This document shows positions 10,875 to 20,665 of a stretch of 64,000 nt of DNA, one piece after another. Origin of the DNA: Bacillus sp. 03113 (lineage in GTDB: Bacteria; Bacillota; Bacilli; Bacillales; Cytobacillaceae); NCBI RefSeq assembly GCF_006546985.1, contig NZ_VATK01000018.1, forward strand, positions 1 to 64,000, written 5' to 3'. A model generated the notes under the pieces. It saw only the letters and a list, made by a program, of their open reading frames with translations. It was not told the DNA's origin and searched no databases. Made by a program: the position numbers and the translations under genes. The stretch's first letter is position 1. Every line of letters starts with the position of its first letter.

Positions 10875-10904
10875 TTGACTACATGTATATACAAGATTTA
10901 TAAT
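10875..10904 (+). promoter_or_regulatory. SigA-type promoter of treP
   Basis: TTGACT (10875-10880) and TATAAT (10899-10904) with an 18-bp spacer. One TreR operator lies inside the spacer and a second just downstream. Confidence 0.8.
10883..10894. promoter_or_regulatory. TreR operator, promoter-internal copy
   Basis: ATGTATATACAA matches the TreR palindrome TTGTATATACAA with one change and lies between -35 and -10. Binding here would block RNA polymerase. Confidence 0.75.
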
Positions 10905-10915
10905 AAGGATATAAC

Positions 10916-10927
10916 TTGTATATACAA
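10916..10927. promoter_or_regulatory. TreR operator, downstream copy
   Basis: TTGTATATACAA is a perfect palindrome 12 bp after the -10 box. The centre is 33 bp from the other operator, about three helical turns, so both sites face the same side of the DNA. Confidence 0.8.
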
Positions 10928-10988
10928 ATTTTTGGTTTGAGGCATAATGGAGAAAAGCATTAGGACAATAGTAAGCGCTTAATTTTTT

Positions 10989-11003
10989 ATGTAAACGATT
11001 TCT
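10989..11003 (+). promoter_or_regulatory. CcpA site (cre) in the treP leader
   Basis: ATGTAAACGATTTCT matches the 15-bp cre consensus at every position. It lies downstream of the promoter and would act as a roadblock site. Confidence 0.75.
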
Positions 11004-11018
11004 TCGGGAGGGTAGAAG

Positions 11019-12473
11019 ATGAGTAATTTAAAAGACAGTGTAAAGCAAATTATTGAAGCAGTTGGTGGAAAAAACAATATTGAGGCAGCGACACATTGTG
11101 TAACACGCTTACGCTTTGCATTAGCTGATGAAAAAAAAGTTAACAAATCTAAATTAGAAGAAGTTGATGTAGTTAAAGGTTCTTTCTCAGCAAATGGACA
11201 GTTTCAAGTGGTTATCGGTCAAGGGACAGTAGATAAAGTGTATAAAGAAATGGTAGCCCTTACTGGAATTGGAGAGGCTTCAAAAGATGATGTGAAAAAG
11301 GCATCTGAAAAACATTTAAATCCACTGCAACGAGCAATTAAAACACTAGCTGATATTTTCATTCCAATCTTGCCAGCAATTGTCACAGCAGGTTTGTTAA
11401 TGGGTATCAATAATGTTTTAACAGGGAAGGGTATCTTTTTTGATGAACCCTTAGTTGAACGTTATACGCAATGGGCTGGGTTAGCAAGCATGATTAATTT
11501 AATAGCTAATACAGCGTTTGTCTTTTTACCAGGATTAATCGGATGGTCAGCTGCAAAACGGTTTGGAGGCAGTCCATTGTTAGGAATTGTCCTTGGATTA
11601 ATGCTAGTCCATCCAGATTTACTAAATGCCTGGGGTTACGGAGCAGCCCAAAAGGATGGAAGCATACCAACATGGGATCTATTCGGATTTAGTGTTCAAA
11701 AAGTAGGGTATCAAGGTCAAGTATTACCAGTTTTACTAGCAACATGGGTACTTTCAAAAATAGAAATCTTTTTAAGAAAACACATTCATGAAGGTTTTCA
11801 ATTATTACTCGTTGCTCCAATAACTCTGTTAGTAACAGGATTCTTGTCTTTTATTGTCATTGGACCAATTACATTTGCAATTGGAAACGGTATCACTAGT
11901 GTGTTTGTTTTTATCTTTGATACTGTTCCTGCTATAGGGGGATTATTATATGGTGCTATATATGCGCCGCTAGTTGTAACCGGAATGCACCACACCTTCT
12001 TGCCTGTTGATTTACAATTAATTTCATCACTTGGCGGCACATTCTTATGGCCAATTTTAGTGATGTCTAATATAGCCCAAGGTGCAGCTGCGTTGGCTAT
12101 GATGTTTATAGTAAAAGATGAAAAATTAAAAGGGTTATCATTAACCTCAGCTGTGTCTGCATCATTAGGAATTACGGAACCTGCAATGTTTGGAGTAAAT
12201 TTACGATTTAGATATCCATTTATTTCTGCAATGATAGGTGCTTCATTGGCAGGTATGTTTATTAATATTAATAATGTTATTGCACCTTCTATTGGTATTG
12301 GAGGATTACCTGGATTTTTATCCATTGTTCCTGAAAAATGGGTGCCGTTCTTTATAGGAATGGCTATCGCAATCATTGTTCCATTTATCCTTACATTAAC
12401 TTGGAGTAAGGTACAAAAGAAACAGAACAACACCAAAATACGTGTTGGAACGCCACAAAGTAGTAACCTTTGA
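11019..12473 (+). CDS. treP: Trehalose PTS permease, EIIBC
   Basis: 484 aa. Imports trehalose as trehalose-6-phosphate. The EIIB domain (residues 1-90) carries the phospho-Cys in ATHCVTRLRF; the EIIC domain with about ten hydrophobic segments follows from about residue 105 (TLADIFIPILPAIVTAGLLM). No EIIA domain is fused, so an EIIA from another transporter must be used, as in B. subtilis. GGGAGGG precedes the ATG. First gene of the locus treP-treA-treR. Confidence 0.95.
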   Translation: MSNLKDSVKQIIEAVGGKNNIEAATHCVTRLRFALADEKKVNKSKLEEVDVVKGSFSANGQFQVVIGQGTVDKVYKEMVALTGIGEASKDDVKKASEKHLNPLQRAIKTLADIFIPILPAIVTAGLLMGINNVLTGKGIFFDEPLVERYTQWAGLASMINLIANTAFVFLPGLIGWSAAKRFGGSPLLGIVLGLMLVHPDLLNAWGYGAAQKDGSIPTWDLFGFSVQKVGYQGQVLPVLLATWVLSKIEIFLRKHIHEGFQLLLVAPITLLVTGFLSFIVIGPITFAIGNGITSVFVFIFDTVPAIGGLLYGAIYAPLVVTGMHHTFLPVDLQLISSLGGTFLWPILVMSNIAQGAAALAMMFIVKDEKLKGLSLTSAVSASLGITEPAMFGVNLRFRYPFISAMIGASLAGMFININNVIAPSIGIGGLPGFLSIVPEKWVPFFIGMAIAIIVPFILTLTWSKVQKKQNNTKIRVGTPQSSNL

Positions 12474-12543
12474 GAATAACTTGTAAAATGTAATTAAAAA
12501 GCTTAAATACTTTTCAAATGTATTGATTTTAGTATTTTATATA

Positions 12544-12737
12544 GGTTGTTTTCTAAAAGTTTGTTGTTTTTGAAATAAGTACTGAGCAGCCTGAATACAC
12601 GTAGACTCCTGCAGGGAAAGTGAGCAATGTGAGACCCCACAGCGAGGTACGAGCGAGGAGGCTCACAGGTCACCCGCGGAAAGCGAAGTGTATTCAGGCT
12701 GCGGGTTAAATAACAACAATCTATACGAAAAGAGCTT
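12544..12737. repeat. Family A inverted-repeat element, copy 1
   Basis: About 190 bp non-coding element between treP and treA. GCAGCCTGAATACAC (12586-12600) pairs perfectly with GTGTATTCAGGCTGC (12688-12702). The core has GTAGACTCCTG, GAGACCCC, GAGCGAGGAGGCT and GCGGAAAGCGAAGTG. Related copies sit after metK and asnB. It extends the treA reading frame upstream artificially. It may form a hairpin in the tre transcript. Confidence 0.85.
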
Positions 12738-12774
12738 TTATATAAATGTATGTAAAAATATTGGTGGTGGAAAT

Positions 12775-14460
12775 GTGAAAGAGCCTTGGTGGAAAAAGTC
12801 TGTAGTTTATCAAATTTATCCTAAAAGCTTTAATGATACGCAAGGAAGTGGGATTGGAGATCTTCAAGGTATTATTGAGAAGCTAGGATATTTAAAGGAA
12901 TTAGGGGTAGATGTTATTTGGCTTACTCCTATCTATAAGTCACCGCAAAAAGATAATGGATATGATATTAGTGATTATTTTCATATTCATGAAGAATTTG
13001 GAACAATGGAAGATTTTCATATGCTTGTTAAACAAGCTCATAATAAAGATATCAAAATCATTATGGATATTGTTGTTAACCATACGTCAACCGAGCATAA
13101 CTGGTTTCAAGAGGCAAAGAAGTCTAAAGATAATCCATATCGTGATTTTTATATTTGGAAGGATCCGAAGGTCGATGGATCAGAACCAACCAATTGGCAA
13201 TCTAAGTTTGGAGGCTCTGCTTGGGAATATGATGAAGAGAGTGGCCAATATTACTTACATCTTTTTGATGTAACTCAAGCTGATTTGAATTGGGATAATG
13301 CGAAGGTCCGTCAAAATCTATATGAAATGATGAATTTTTGGTTTGAAAAAGGTGTAGATGGCTTTCGATTGGATGTGATTAATCTTATTTCAAAAGATCA
13401 ACGTTTTTTAGATGATGATGGTTCTGTTGCACCAGGTGACGGACGAAAGTATTATACAGATGGCCCGAAAGTGCATGAATATATACATGAAATGAACAAA
13501 GAGGCTTTTTCAAAACATCATGCAATGACTGTCGGAGAAATGTCCTCTACATCTATAGATCATTGTATAATGTATACAAATATTGAGAGCAATGAGTTAA
13601 ACATGACATTTAATTTTCACCATCTAAAGGTTGATTACCCTGACGGTGAAAAATGGTCAGTTGCAGATTTTGATTTTCTAGCTTTAAAGAAAATCCTTTC
13701 AAACTGGCAAGTGGAAATGCATATTGGTGGAGGATGGAACGCTCTATTTTGGTGTAATCATGATCAGCCGCGAATTGTATCTCGCTACGGTAATGATGAA
13801 GAGTATCACCAAAAATCTGCGAAAATGCTTGCAACCACTATTCATATGATGCAAGGTACCCCGTACATTTATCAGGGGGAAGAAATTGGGATGACAAATC
13901 CAAAGTTTGAATCTATTGATGATTATCGTGATGTTGAATCACTAAATATATATAAGTTATTGCAAGAGAATGGGAAAAGTAAGAGCGAAGTGATAGAAAT
14001 ATTAAAAAGCAAGTCGAGGGATAATTCACGCACACCAGTTCAATGGAACGACCAAAAAAATGCTGGATTTACGAGCGGCACCCCTTGGATTCCTGTGGCG
14101 AATAACTATAAAGAAATTAACGTCGAAAAGGCCTTAGAAGATAAGAATTCTGTTTTTTATCACTATAAAGCACTTATTAATTTAAGACATGAGCTTGATA
14201 TTGTCACTTATGGAGATTATCAGTTAATATTAGACGATCATTCAGCAATATTTGCCTATATTCGAAATGGAAAGAATGAGAAACTATTAGTCATTAATAA
14301 TTTTTATGGAAAAGATACAACATTTGTATTACCAAAAGAAATTGACGTAGAGAGTTATAAGGGACGCATTCTTTTATCCAATTATGAGGACTCTTCAGAG
14401 CATTATTTTGAATTAAAGTTGAGACCTTTTGAGTCAATCATTTATCACTTAGTAAAATAA
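12775..14460 (+). CDS. treA: Trehalose-6-phosphate hydrolase (phospho-alpha-1,1-glucosidase)
   Basis: 561 aa from the GTG at 12775, the length of B. subtilis TreA. The frame is open upstream to 12688, but that part lies in the family A repeat and lacks homology-like sequence; GGTGG precedes the GTG. GH13: cleaves trehalose-6-P to glucose and glucose-6-P. Motifs: DIVVNHTS, GFRLDVINLI with the nucleophile Asp, VGEMSS with the acid/base Glu, and WCNHDQPR with the third acid. Confidence 0.95.
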   Translation: MKEPWWKKSVVYQIYPKSFNDTQGSGIGDLQGIIEKLGYLKELGVDVIWLTPIYKSPQKDNGYDISDYFHIHEEFGTMEDFHMLVKQAHNKDIKIIMDIVVNHTSTEHNWFQEAKKSKDNPYRDFYIWKDPKVDGSEPTNWQSKFGGSAWEYDEESGQYYLHLFDVTQADLNWDNAKVRQNLYEMMNFWFEKGVDGFRLDVINLISKDQRFLDDDGSVAPGDGRKYYTDGPKVHEYIHEMNKEAFSKHHAMTVGEMSSTSIDHCIMYTNIESNELNMTFNFHHLKVDYPDGEKWSVADFDFLALKKILSNWQVEMHIGGGWNALFWCNHDQPRIVSRYGNDEEYHQKSAKMLATTIHMMQGTPYIYQGEEIGMTNPKFESIDDYRDVESLNIYKLLQENGKSKSEVIEILKSKSRDNSRTPVQWNDQKNAGFTSGTPWIPVANNYKEINVEKALEDKNSVFYHYKALINLRHELDIVTYGDYQLILDDHSAIFAYIRNGKNEKLLVINNFYGKDTTFVLPKEIDVESYKGRILLSNYEDSSEHYFELKLRPFESIIYHLVK

Positions 14461-14485
14461 TGTTAAACTATGCTTGGTGATGTGC

Positions 14486-15202
14486 ATGAAATCTAATAAG
14501 TACTATAACATTTATACGGATTTAAGTAATCAAATCAAAAAAGGCGAGTACAAACGACAACAAACTTTACCATCTGAAAATGAACTGGCGGTACATTATA
14601 ATGTATCTAGAGAAACGATTCGTAAAGCTTTAAACCTTCTTTCTCAAAATGGTTTTATTCAAAAAATACGTGGAAAAGGTTCTGTTGTAATAAATGCAGG
14701 GAAAATGAGTTTTCCAGTATCAGGATTAGTTAGTTTTAAAGAGCTGTCCAAAAGCTTAAAAATCCCTTATCAAACATTTGTTCATGATTTTGAAATGATT
14801 AAAGCGGATGAATTTTTACAGGAACAACTCCTAGCAACGAATAAAGATGATATTTGGAAGGTTGTTAGAATAAGAGAAATTAATGGGGAAAAAATAATCC
14901 TTGATAAAGATTATATATTAAAAAAATATATTCCCTTTTTAACAAAGGAAATATGTGAGAATTCTATTTTTGAGTATATTGAGGAAGAATTAAACTTTAC
15001 AATTAGCTTTGCCAAAAAAGAAATTGTCGTTGAGGAATGTACAGAAGAAGATCGATCTTTACTTGATTTGAATGGGTTTAAACATATTGTTGTAGTAAAA
15101 AATTATATTTATTTAAATGATACAAGTTTATTTCAATATACTGAATCGAGACATCGGCTTGATAAGTTTCGTTTTGTAGACTTTGCAAGAAGGGGAAAAT
15201 AA
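14486..15202 (+). CDS. treR: Trehalose operon repressor TreR (GntR family)
   Basis: 238 aa from ATG 14486, equal to B. subtilis TreR. Weaker in-frame starts at 14474 and 14480 lie too near or inside the GGTGA ribosome site. The N-terminal GntR winged helix includes LPSENELAVHYNVSRETIRK; the C-terminal UTRA-type ligand domain ends in HRLDKFRFVDFARR. Expected to bind the TTGTATATACAA operators before treP and to release them with trehalose-6-phosphate. Confidence 0.95.
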   Translation: MKSNKYYNIYTDLSNQIKKGEYKRQQTLPSENELAVHYNVSRETIRKALNLLSQNGFIQKIRGKGSVVINAGKMSFPVSGLVSFKELSKSLKIPYQTFVHDFEMIKADEFLQEQLLATNKDDIWKVVRIREINGEKIILDKDYILKKYIPFLTKEICENSIFEYIEEELNFTISFAKKEIVVEECTEEDRSLLDLNGFKHIVVVKNYIYLNDTSLFQYTESRHRLDKFRFVDFARRGK

Positions 15203-15219
15203 AAAAGCATCTATTAAAT

Positions 15220-15273
15220 AAGGGTGAACAAAACAAGCAGCTAACACTTTGTTTTTGTTCACCCTATTTTTTT
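15220..15273. terminator. Bidirectional terminator between treR and menA
   Basis: AGGGTGAACAAAA pairs with the matching arm ending TTTTGTTCACCCT, followed by a T-run on the plus strand. The menA stop lies at its edge, so it can serve both convergent genes. Confidence 0.85.
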
Positions 15274-16204
15274 AAAAAATATATCCTAAAATAAGTCCAA
15301 TGGATAATAAAAACCCAAAAATGGTATTTGTTTGTGCAGTGGCTTTCATCGCTGGCATCATTTGGATCGGGAGTGATTTTCCAATAAACCCTTTAATGGC
15401 TTTGATGGCGATTGGGGCACTAAGTGTAACGATCGCTAACCAGCTTGTTGTAATGCTCATGGCAATCAAGATAAACACCCAAACGTAAGACACAATGAAC
15501 ATGCCGCCAAGGAAATAAATCGCTTTATTTCTGCCGAGCAGGATTGCTAGCGTTTTACGTCCATTTTCTTTGTCTCCATCCAAATCACGTATGTTATTAG
15601 CAAGAAGAATGGCTCCGACTAAAATAGAGATCGGAACAGATACTAGTATACTGGTTGCAGAAATAGTACCGGCCTGTATATAATAGGAAATTAAAATAAT
15701 GAGTGTTCCCATAAAAAAACCAGCTACTAGCTCACCAAAAGGTGTATAGGCAATAGGTAAAGGACCACCAGTATATAAGTAACCCGCAGCCATACAAAGA
15801 AGACCGATTAATGCAATCCACCAGCTGCTATTCATACAAATATACACACCAATTAATATGGATATACAGTAGAGAGTAATTGCGATATGAAGTACGGTTT
15901 TTGGTTTAATTCCATCTCGAACGATAGCACCGCCGATTCCAACCGACTCCTCATTGTCTAAGCCTCTTTTGTAATCATAATATTCATTAAACATGTTTAC
16001 AGCTACTTGAATAATAACACAGGCTAACAGCATTGAAACAAATAGTCCAATATGAATCTTTGTTTCATGCAACGATAGTGCTGTTCCTAATAGAACGGGA
16101 ACAAATGCAGCAGTTAATGTGTGAGGCCTCGTTAACCGCCAAGCGACTTTCCATTTTTTATCTAAAACATTAGATGTAGAAGGATTCTGCATCTCTGATT
16201 GCAT
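15272..16204 (-). CDS. menA: 1,4-dihydroxy-2-naphthoate prenyltransferase MenA
   Basis: 310 aa from the ATG at 16204, which has AAGGAGAG 6 bp upstream; the frame is open 12 codons further without a good site. UbiA-type membrane enzyme that attaches the polyprenyl tail to DHNA in menaquinone synthesis. The two Asp-rich motifs are NEYYDYKRGLD and NNIRDLDGDKENG; about nine hydrophobic segments. Divergent from menFDHBE, with about 300 bp between. Confidence 0.95.
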   Translation of the reverse strand: MQSEMQNPSTSNVLDKKWKVAWRLTRPHTLTAAFVPVLLGTALSLHETKIHIGLFVSMLLACVIIQVAVNMFNEYYDYKRGLDNEESVGIGGAIVRDGIKPKTVLHIAITLYCISILIGVYICMNSSWWIALIGLLCMAAGYLYTGGPLPIAYTPFGELVAGFFMGTLIILISYYIQAGTISATSILVSVPISILVGAILLANNIRDLDGDKENGRKTLAILLGRNKAIYFLGGMFIVSYVWVFILIAMSITTSWLAIVTLSAPIAIKAIKGFIGKSLPIQMMPAMKATAQTNTIFGFLLSIGLILGYIF

Positions 16205-16512
16205 AATATTCTCTCCTTGTATTTGTCCTATTCTTATCAAAAAATGTATATTTTATCCTATGGATTAACAAAAGTCAAAGGTAATTCCTTTTGAAATATG
16301 AAAGTTTCGTTACAAATTTAGTTTAGGTAAAGTTAAATTAGGTGTCAATGCTTTTTCATCGCTAATTTAGGTGTTTTTTCCCTATTGATTACAGACTGAA
16401 TATTTTCGGGTAACTCAATGTTTGACACCATTGTTCATTGAGGTGTATCTTATAATAAGCTTAAATTGAATCGAATAAGATACGGTCTATGAATGTTGTT
16501 GGAGGGATTTTT

Positions 16513-17916
16513 TTGGTTGCGATTCAAGATGCGGAATTAATGGAAGGTATACTAGATGCAATAGAGAAAGCAAAAGCAAAATCTAAGCCGATTTTAGTTA
16601 GTGAGGTTTGTCTTCTGGATCACATTGATCCATTAGCTTTTTTTGCCGCTGGAAAAGAAGTAGGGATAGAAGATCGCTTTTTCTGGAAGGACCCTTCTAA
16701 TAGCATGTATTTAATTGGAATAGGGATAAGTAAAAAGGTACAATCGGATCAGTCTTCTGACCGTTTTTTTCATGTTGAGAGAGAATGGAATGTTGATATT
16801 GAAAACGCTATTATTCAAAATCAATATAATGCTTCTGGAATCGGACCTGTTTTGTTCGGTGGCTTTTCATTCGATCCTTTAAAAAATACATCTAGCATTT
16901 GGTCAAATTTTTCTCATTCTGAGCTTCAAATTCCTAAGTATATGTTGAGTATTATAAACGGAGAAACGTATTTAACAACGAATATTTTTTGTACGGAAAA
17001 GGATACTAGCTCTCTTATTGAAGAAATAAGAATGGAGCGTTCAAAACTTTTTCAATCTATAAAAAAACGAGAGTACTACGATGATAATCCATTAATAAAT
17101 AGAGATGAAATGAATTCTGCTCAATGGAAAAATGAAGTCAGACAATTGATTGAAGAAATAAAACGAGGACCGCTTCAAAAAGTGGTCATAGCTCGTGAGC
17201 TTCGTCTTACATTCTCACACTCCATTCAAATTGAAGCGGTATTAAAACGATTAATAAAGGAACAACAATCAAGCTTTATTTTTGCATTTGAAGCAAATGG
17301 AGAATGCTTTATAGGTGCTTCTCCTGAAAGACTTGTAAAAAGTGAAGGAAAAACTGTATATTCAGCATGCTTAGCTGGTTCTGCACCGAGAGGATATGAA
17401 AAAGAAGAAGATCATAAGCTAGCAATGGATTTATTAAATGATAAAAAAAATAGGCTTGAGCATCAGTATGTGGTGGATATGATTTCAGAAGCGATGAATG
17501 AGGTTTGTGAAGAGGTTATCATACCAAGTAAACCAAACTTACTAAAAATAAGAGATATCCAGCATCTTTACACCCCTGTAAAAGGGATCATGAAGACAGG
17601 CCAATCTATATTGCTACTCGTTGAACGTCTTCATCCAACTCCTGCTTTAGGTGGATTTCCAAGAGAATTAGCGCTCGAGAAAATTAGAGAGAGTGAAGGC
17701 TTTGATCGAGGCTTATATTCAGGACCTCTTGGCTGGGTCGATTATCAGGGAAATGGTGAATTTTCTGTATCGATTCGATCGGGCCTTGTACAAGGCAAAG
17801 AAGCATCCATTTTTGCAGGCTGCGGCATTGTTGCGGATTCTGATCCAGAACACGAGTATCATGAAACAAATATAAAATTTAGAACCATGCTTACTGCACT
17901 TGGAGGAACGTTTTAA
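16513..17916 (+). CDS. menF: Isochorismate synthase MenF
   Basis: 467 aa from the TTG at 16513, chosen because GGAGGG lies 6 bp upstream; an ATG at 16489 has no ribosome site. Converts chorismate to isochorismate, entering menaquinone synthesis. The C-terminal chorismate-binding domain shows GASPERLVK, AGSAPRG, RDIQHLYTPVKG and LHPTPALGG. A TATAAT at 16451-16456 may be its -10 box, but the -35 spacing is poor. Stop overlaps the menD start by one base. Confidence 0.94.
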   Translation: MVAIQDAELMEGILDAIEKAKAKSKPILVSEVCLLDHIDPLAFFAAGKEVGIEDRFFWKDPSNSMYLIGIGISKKVQSDQSSDRFFHVEREWNVDIENAIIQNQYNASGIGPVLFGGFSFDPLKNTSSIWSNFSHSELQIPKYMLSIINGETYLTTNIFCTEKDTSSLIEEIRMERSKLFQSIKKREYYDDNPLINRDEMNSAQWKNEVRQLIEEIKRGPLQKVVIARELRLTFSHSIQIEAVLKRLIKEQQSSFIFAFEANGECFIGASPERLVKSEGKTVYSACLAGSAPRGYEKEEDHKLAMDLLNDKKNRLEHQYVVDMISEAMNEVCEEVIIPSKPNLLKIRDIQHLYTPVKGIMKTGQSILLLVERLHPTPALGGFPRELALEKIRESEGFDRGLYSGPLGWVDYQGNGEFSVSIRSGLVQGKEASIFAGCGIVADSDPEHEYHETNIKFRTMLTALGGTF

Positions 17917-19667
17917 TGAGTTATCCACAATCCATTACAAAGTATATTGCTGCATTCGTATCTGAATTAGTAAATTCAGGAGTTGAGCATGTTGTCATTA
18001 GCCCTGGATCAAGGTCGACGCCAATAGCTCTTATTATGGCTGAGCACAAGGATCTTAAGCTGCATGTTCATGTAGATGAGCGGTCTGCGGCTTTTTTTGC
18101 ATTAGGGATATCAAAAGCATCTAAAAGACCGACTGTTCTATTATGTACGTCTGGAACAGCTGCGGCTAATTATTATCCAGCCATAGTTGAAGCAAAACTA
18201 TCAAGAGTACCTCTGCTTGTTCTAACAGCTGATCGACCTCATGAATTAAGAGATGTTGGAGCACCACAGGCGATTGATCAAATTGATTTGTACGGGAAAC
18301 ATGTTAAGTGGTTTGTTGAAATGGCACCACCCGATCATCATACAGAAATGCTTCGCTATGCTCGAACGATATGTGCTAGAGCGGTTTCAACTTCTGTTCA
18401 CGCTCCTGAAGGTCCAGTCCACTTGAATTTTCCATTTAAAGAACCGCTTCTTCCAACATTGGATGATCAGCTTTTTGAGGGCTTTGAACGACCTTCAAAA
18501 TATTTAAATATTCATATAGGTGTAGCTTCTTTACCAATAGAGGACTATAAAGAAATGGCAAAGGTGATTTCACAGAGTAATCGCGGAATTATTGTGTGTG
18601 GATCAATTGATGATTATGAATTTGTACATGCTGTAGTACAATTTGCAGAAAGTATCTCTTTTCCAATTATTGCAGATCCGCTTTCACAGCTTAGGAGTGG
18701 GACTCATAGTGGAAAAAAGATCATTGATACATACGATACTTTTTTAAGAAATGAAGATGTGAAAAAAGTACTTCAGCCGGATTTAATTATACGTTTTGGG
18801 GCAATGCCTCTTTCAAAGGCACTTAACACTTTTTTAAAAGAAAATGACAACGTAAACCATATTGTCATTGATAGTGGCGGCGGGTTTCGAGACCCAGCGT
18901 ATTTATCAACTGAGATGATTTATTGTGACGAAACTCAATGGTGTATGAACATACATTCATTTTTACAAAAGAAAGATTTAACCCCTTATTTATTGAAATG
19001 GCAGCAAATTAATGAGTGGACAAGAATGGAGTTAAGCAAAATAAAGGATGTACCATCATTGAGTGAAGGTAAGCTAATGTATCAGCTTGCTGATTTATTG
19101 CCTGAGGGTTCAACACTCTTTGTTGGAAATAGTATGCCTATTCGAGACTTGGATACTTTTTTTCATTATAACCATAAATCTATTAAAATTATGGCCAATA
19201 GAGGAGCAAATGGAATTGATGGAATTATTTCTACAGCTCTAGGAGCAGGTAGGATTAGACAGCCATTGTATTTAGTTTTAGGAGATTTAACTTTTTTCCA
19301 TGATTTAAATGGTCTTATAGCTTCAAAACTTTATTCCATTGATATACACATTGTTCTTATTAATAATAATGGAGGAGGAATTTTTTCGTTTCTTCCCCAG
19401 CATTCATTGCCAAAGCATTTTGAGCTTCTTTTTGGTACACCTTTAGGATTGGATTTTCGGCATATCGTCAAAATGTATCAAGGCAGCTATGAAAAAATTC
19501 AAGATTGGACAAATTTTATTAAGTCGCTTAGCGATAATGAGCAAAAAAGTGGTCTTCACGTATATGAAATAGAGACAAATAGAGAGAAAAATCTAGAAGA
19601 GCATCGAAATGTATGGGATTCTGTGACAAAGGAAGTAAGTCGATTTATAAAGGATGAATATGCATGA
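17916..19667 (+). CDS. menD: SEPHCHC synthase MenD (ThDP-dependent)
   Basis: 583 aa, family length. Joins isochorismate and 2-oxoglutarate using thiamine diphosphate. N-terminal SPGSRSTPIAL is the substrate-binding signature. The C-terminal cofactor region includes GNSMPIRDLD, and LGDLTFFHDLNGL precedes NNNGGGIFSF, the metal/pyrophosphate site. Lies in the menF-D-H run with 1-4 bp overlaps. Confidence 0.96.
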   Translation: MSYPQSITKYIAAFVSELVNSGVEHVVISPGSRSTPIALIMAEHKDLKLHVHVDERSAAFFALGISKASKRPTVLLCTSGTAAANYYPAIVEAKLSRVPLLVLTADRPHELRDVGAPQAIDQIDLYGKHVKWFVEMAPPDHHTEMLRYARTICARAVSTSVHAPEGPVHLNFPFKEPLLPTLDDQLFEGFERPSKYLNIHIGVASLPIEDYKEMAKVISQSNRGIIVCGSIDDYEFVHAVVQFAESISFPIIADPLSQLRSGTHSGKKIIDTYDTFLRNEDVKKVLQPDLIIRFGAMPLSKALNTFLKENDNVNHIVIDSGGGFRDPAYLSTEMIYCDETQWCMNIHSFLQKKDLTPYLLKWQQINEWTRMELSKIKDVPSLSEGKLMYQLADLLPEGSTLFVGNSMPIRDLDTFFHYNHKSIKIMANRGANGIDGIISTALGAGRIRQPLYLVLGDLTFFHDLNGLIASKLYSIDIHIVLINNNGGGIFSFLPQHSLPKHFELLFGTPLGLDFRHIVKMYQGSYEKIQDWTNFIKSLSDNEQKSGLHVYEIETNREKNLEEHRNVWDSVTKEVSRFIKDEYA

Positions 19668-20470
19668 ACATGATCCTGCGTGGGATTCGTTATCACGTTG
19701 AATGCTTTGGAGATGGTTTTCCTCTTCTGCTGCTTCATGGTTTTACGGGAGATAGCTCTACTTGGACTTCTTTTTATGATCAATGGGGAAAGCATTCAAC
19801 AGTCATTTCGCTCGATGTGATTGGTCACGGAACAACTGAAAGTCCTGTTGATGTGGAAAAGTATGATATTTTATCTGTCGCAAAAGATCTATTTGAATTA
19901 CTAGAAAATCTTAAGATTAATAAAGTTGATCTTCTTGGATACTCTATGGGTGGAAGATTAGCTCTAACATTTGCTTTACAATACCCTCATAAGGTTCGAA
20001 AATTAATTTTGGAAAGTGCTACTGCTGGGATTGCCAATGAGAATGAAAGAGAGCAACGGCGAATGAAGGATCATCAGTTAGGAGAGTTTTTACAAGAAAA
20101 TGGAGTTCTTACATTTGTTGATTATTGGGAGGAAATCCCTTTGTTTACGACGCAAAAGAGGCTATCCTCTGATAAAAGAGCCCAAATTCGAGAGCAACGG
20201 CTAAATAACAAAGCAATTGGTCTTATTAATAGTCTTAAAGGGATGGGTACAGGAGCACAGCCATCTTGGTGGGAGAAATTAGAGAGCGTAACGTGTGAAG
20301 TGCTGCTTGTAACGGGTTCACTCGATCTAAAATTTTGCCAGATTGCGGAAAAAATGAAAGGCAAAATGGCACTCTGCCAGTGGATAACGGTAGAGGATTG
20401 TGGACATGCAATTCATGTGGAAGAACCTAAAAAGTTTGGTACAATAATAAGTGAGTTTTTAGTCCAATAA
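19664..20470 (+). CDS. menH: SHCHC synthase MenH (alpha/beta hydrolase)
   Basis: 268 aa. Eliminates pyruvate from SEPHCHC. Alpha/beta-hydrolase features: LLHGFTGDSSTW oxyanion region, GYSMGG nucleophile elbow with Ser, and DCGHAIHVEEP with the catalytic His. ATG overlaps the menD stop (ATGA). Followed by a family B repeat that separates it from menB. Confidence 0.93.
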   Translation: MNMILRGIRYHVECFGDGFPLLLLHGFTGDSSTWTSFYDQWGKHSTVISLDVIGHGTTESPVDVEKYDILSVAKDLFELLENLKINKVDLLGYSMGGRLALTFALQYPHKVRKLILESATAGIANENEREQRRMKDHQLGEFLQENGVLTFVDYWEEIPLFTTQKRLSSDKRAQIREQRLNNKAIGLINSLKGMGTGAQPSWWEKLESVTCEVLLVTGSLDLKFCQIAEKMKGKMALCQWITVEDCGHAIHVEEPKKFGTIISEFLVQ

Positions 20471-20517
20471 CCAAAATAAGTGAAGTTGTTAGTTCAACGA
20501 GCTGGCGCTTTTCTCAT

Positions 20518-20640
20518 TGTCCAGTTTCAGCGCCCAGCCCCTCGAGGCCAAATGCCAATTCTGAATTGAAGGCAAAGAGCACCTTCTATTCAGAAGCGTC
20601 TTTTGCTTGTCGGGGCTGATCAAGACGCTTTGCTTTTCAA
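20518..20640. repeat. Family B hairpin repeat, copy 1 (divergent subtype)
   Basis: Outer arms CAGCGCCCAGCCCC and GGGGCTGATCAAGACGCT are recognisable, but the middle differs from the other copies. It lies between menH and menB inside the men operon. A short remnant of a similar end (GGCGCTTTTCTC) precedes it. Confidence 0.75.
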
Positions 20641-20665
20641 AATACATATCAAGGAGGATTTATGA

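Noticed and set aside
12688-12774. N-terminal extension of TreA
   Set aside because: Encoded by the right arm of a family A repeat; the GTG at 12775 yields the normal family length.
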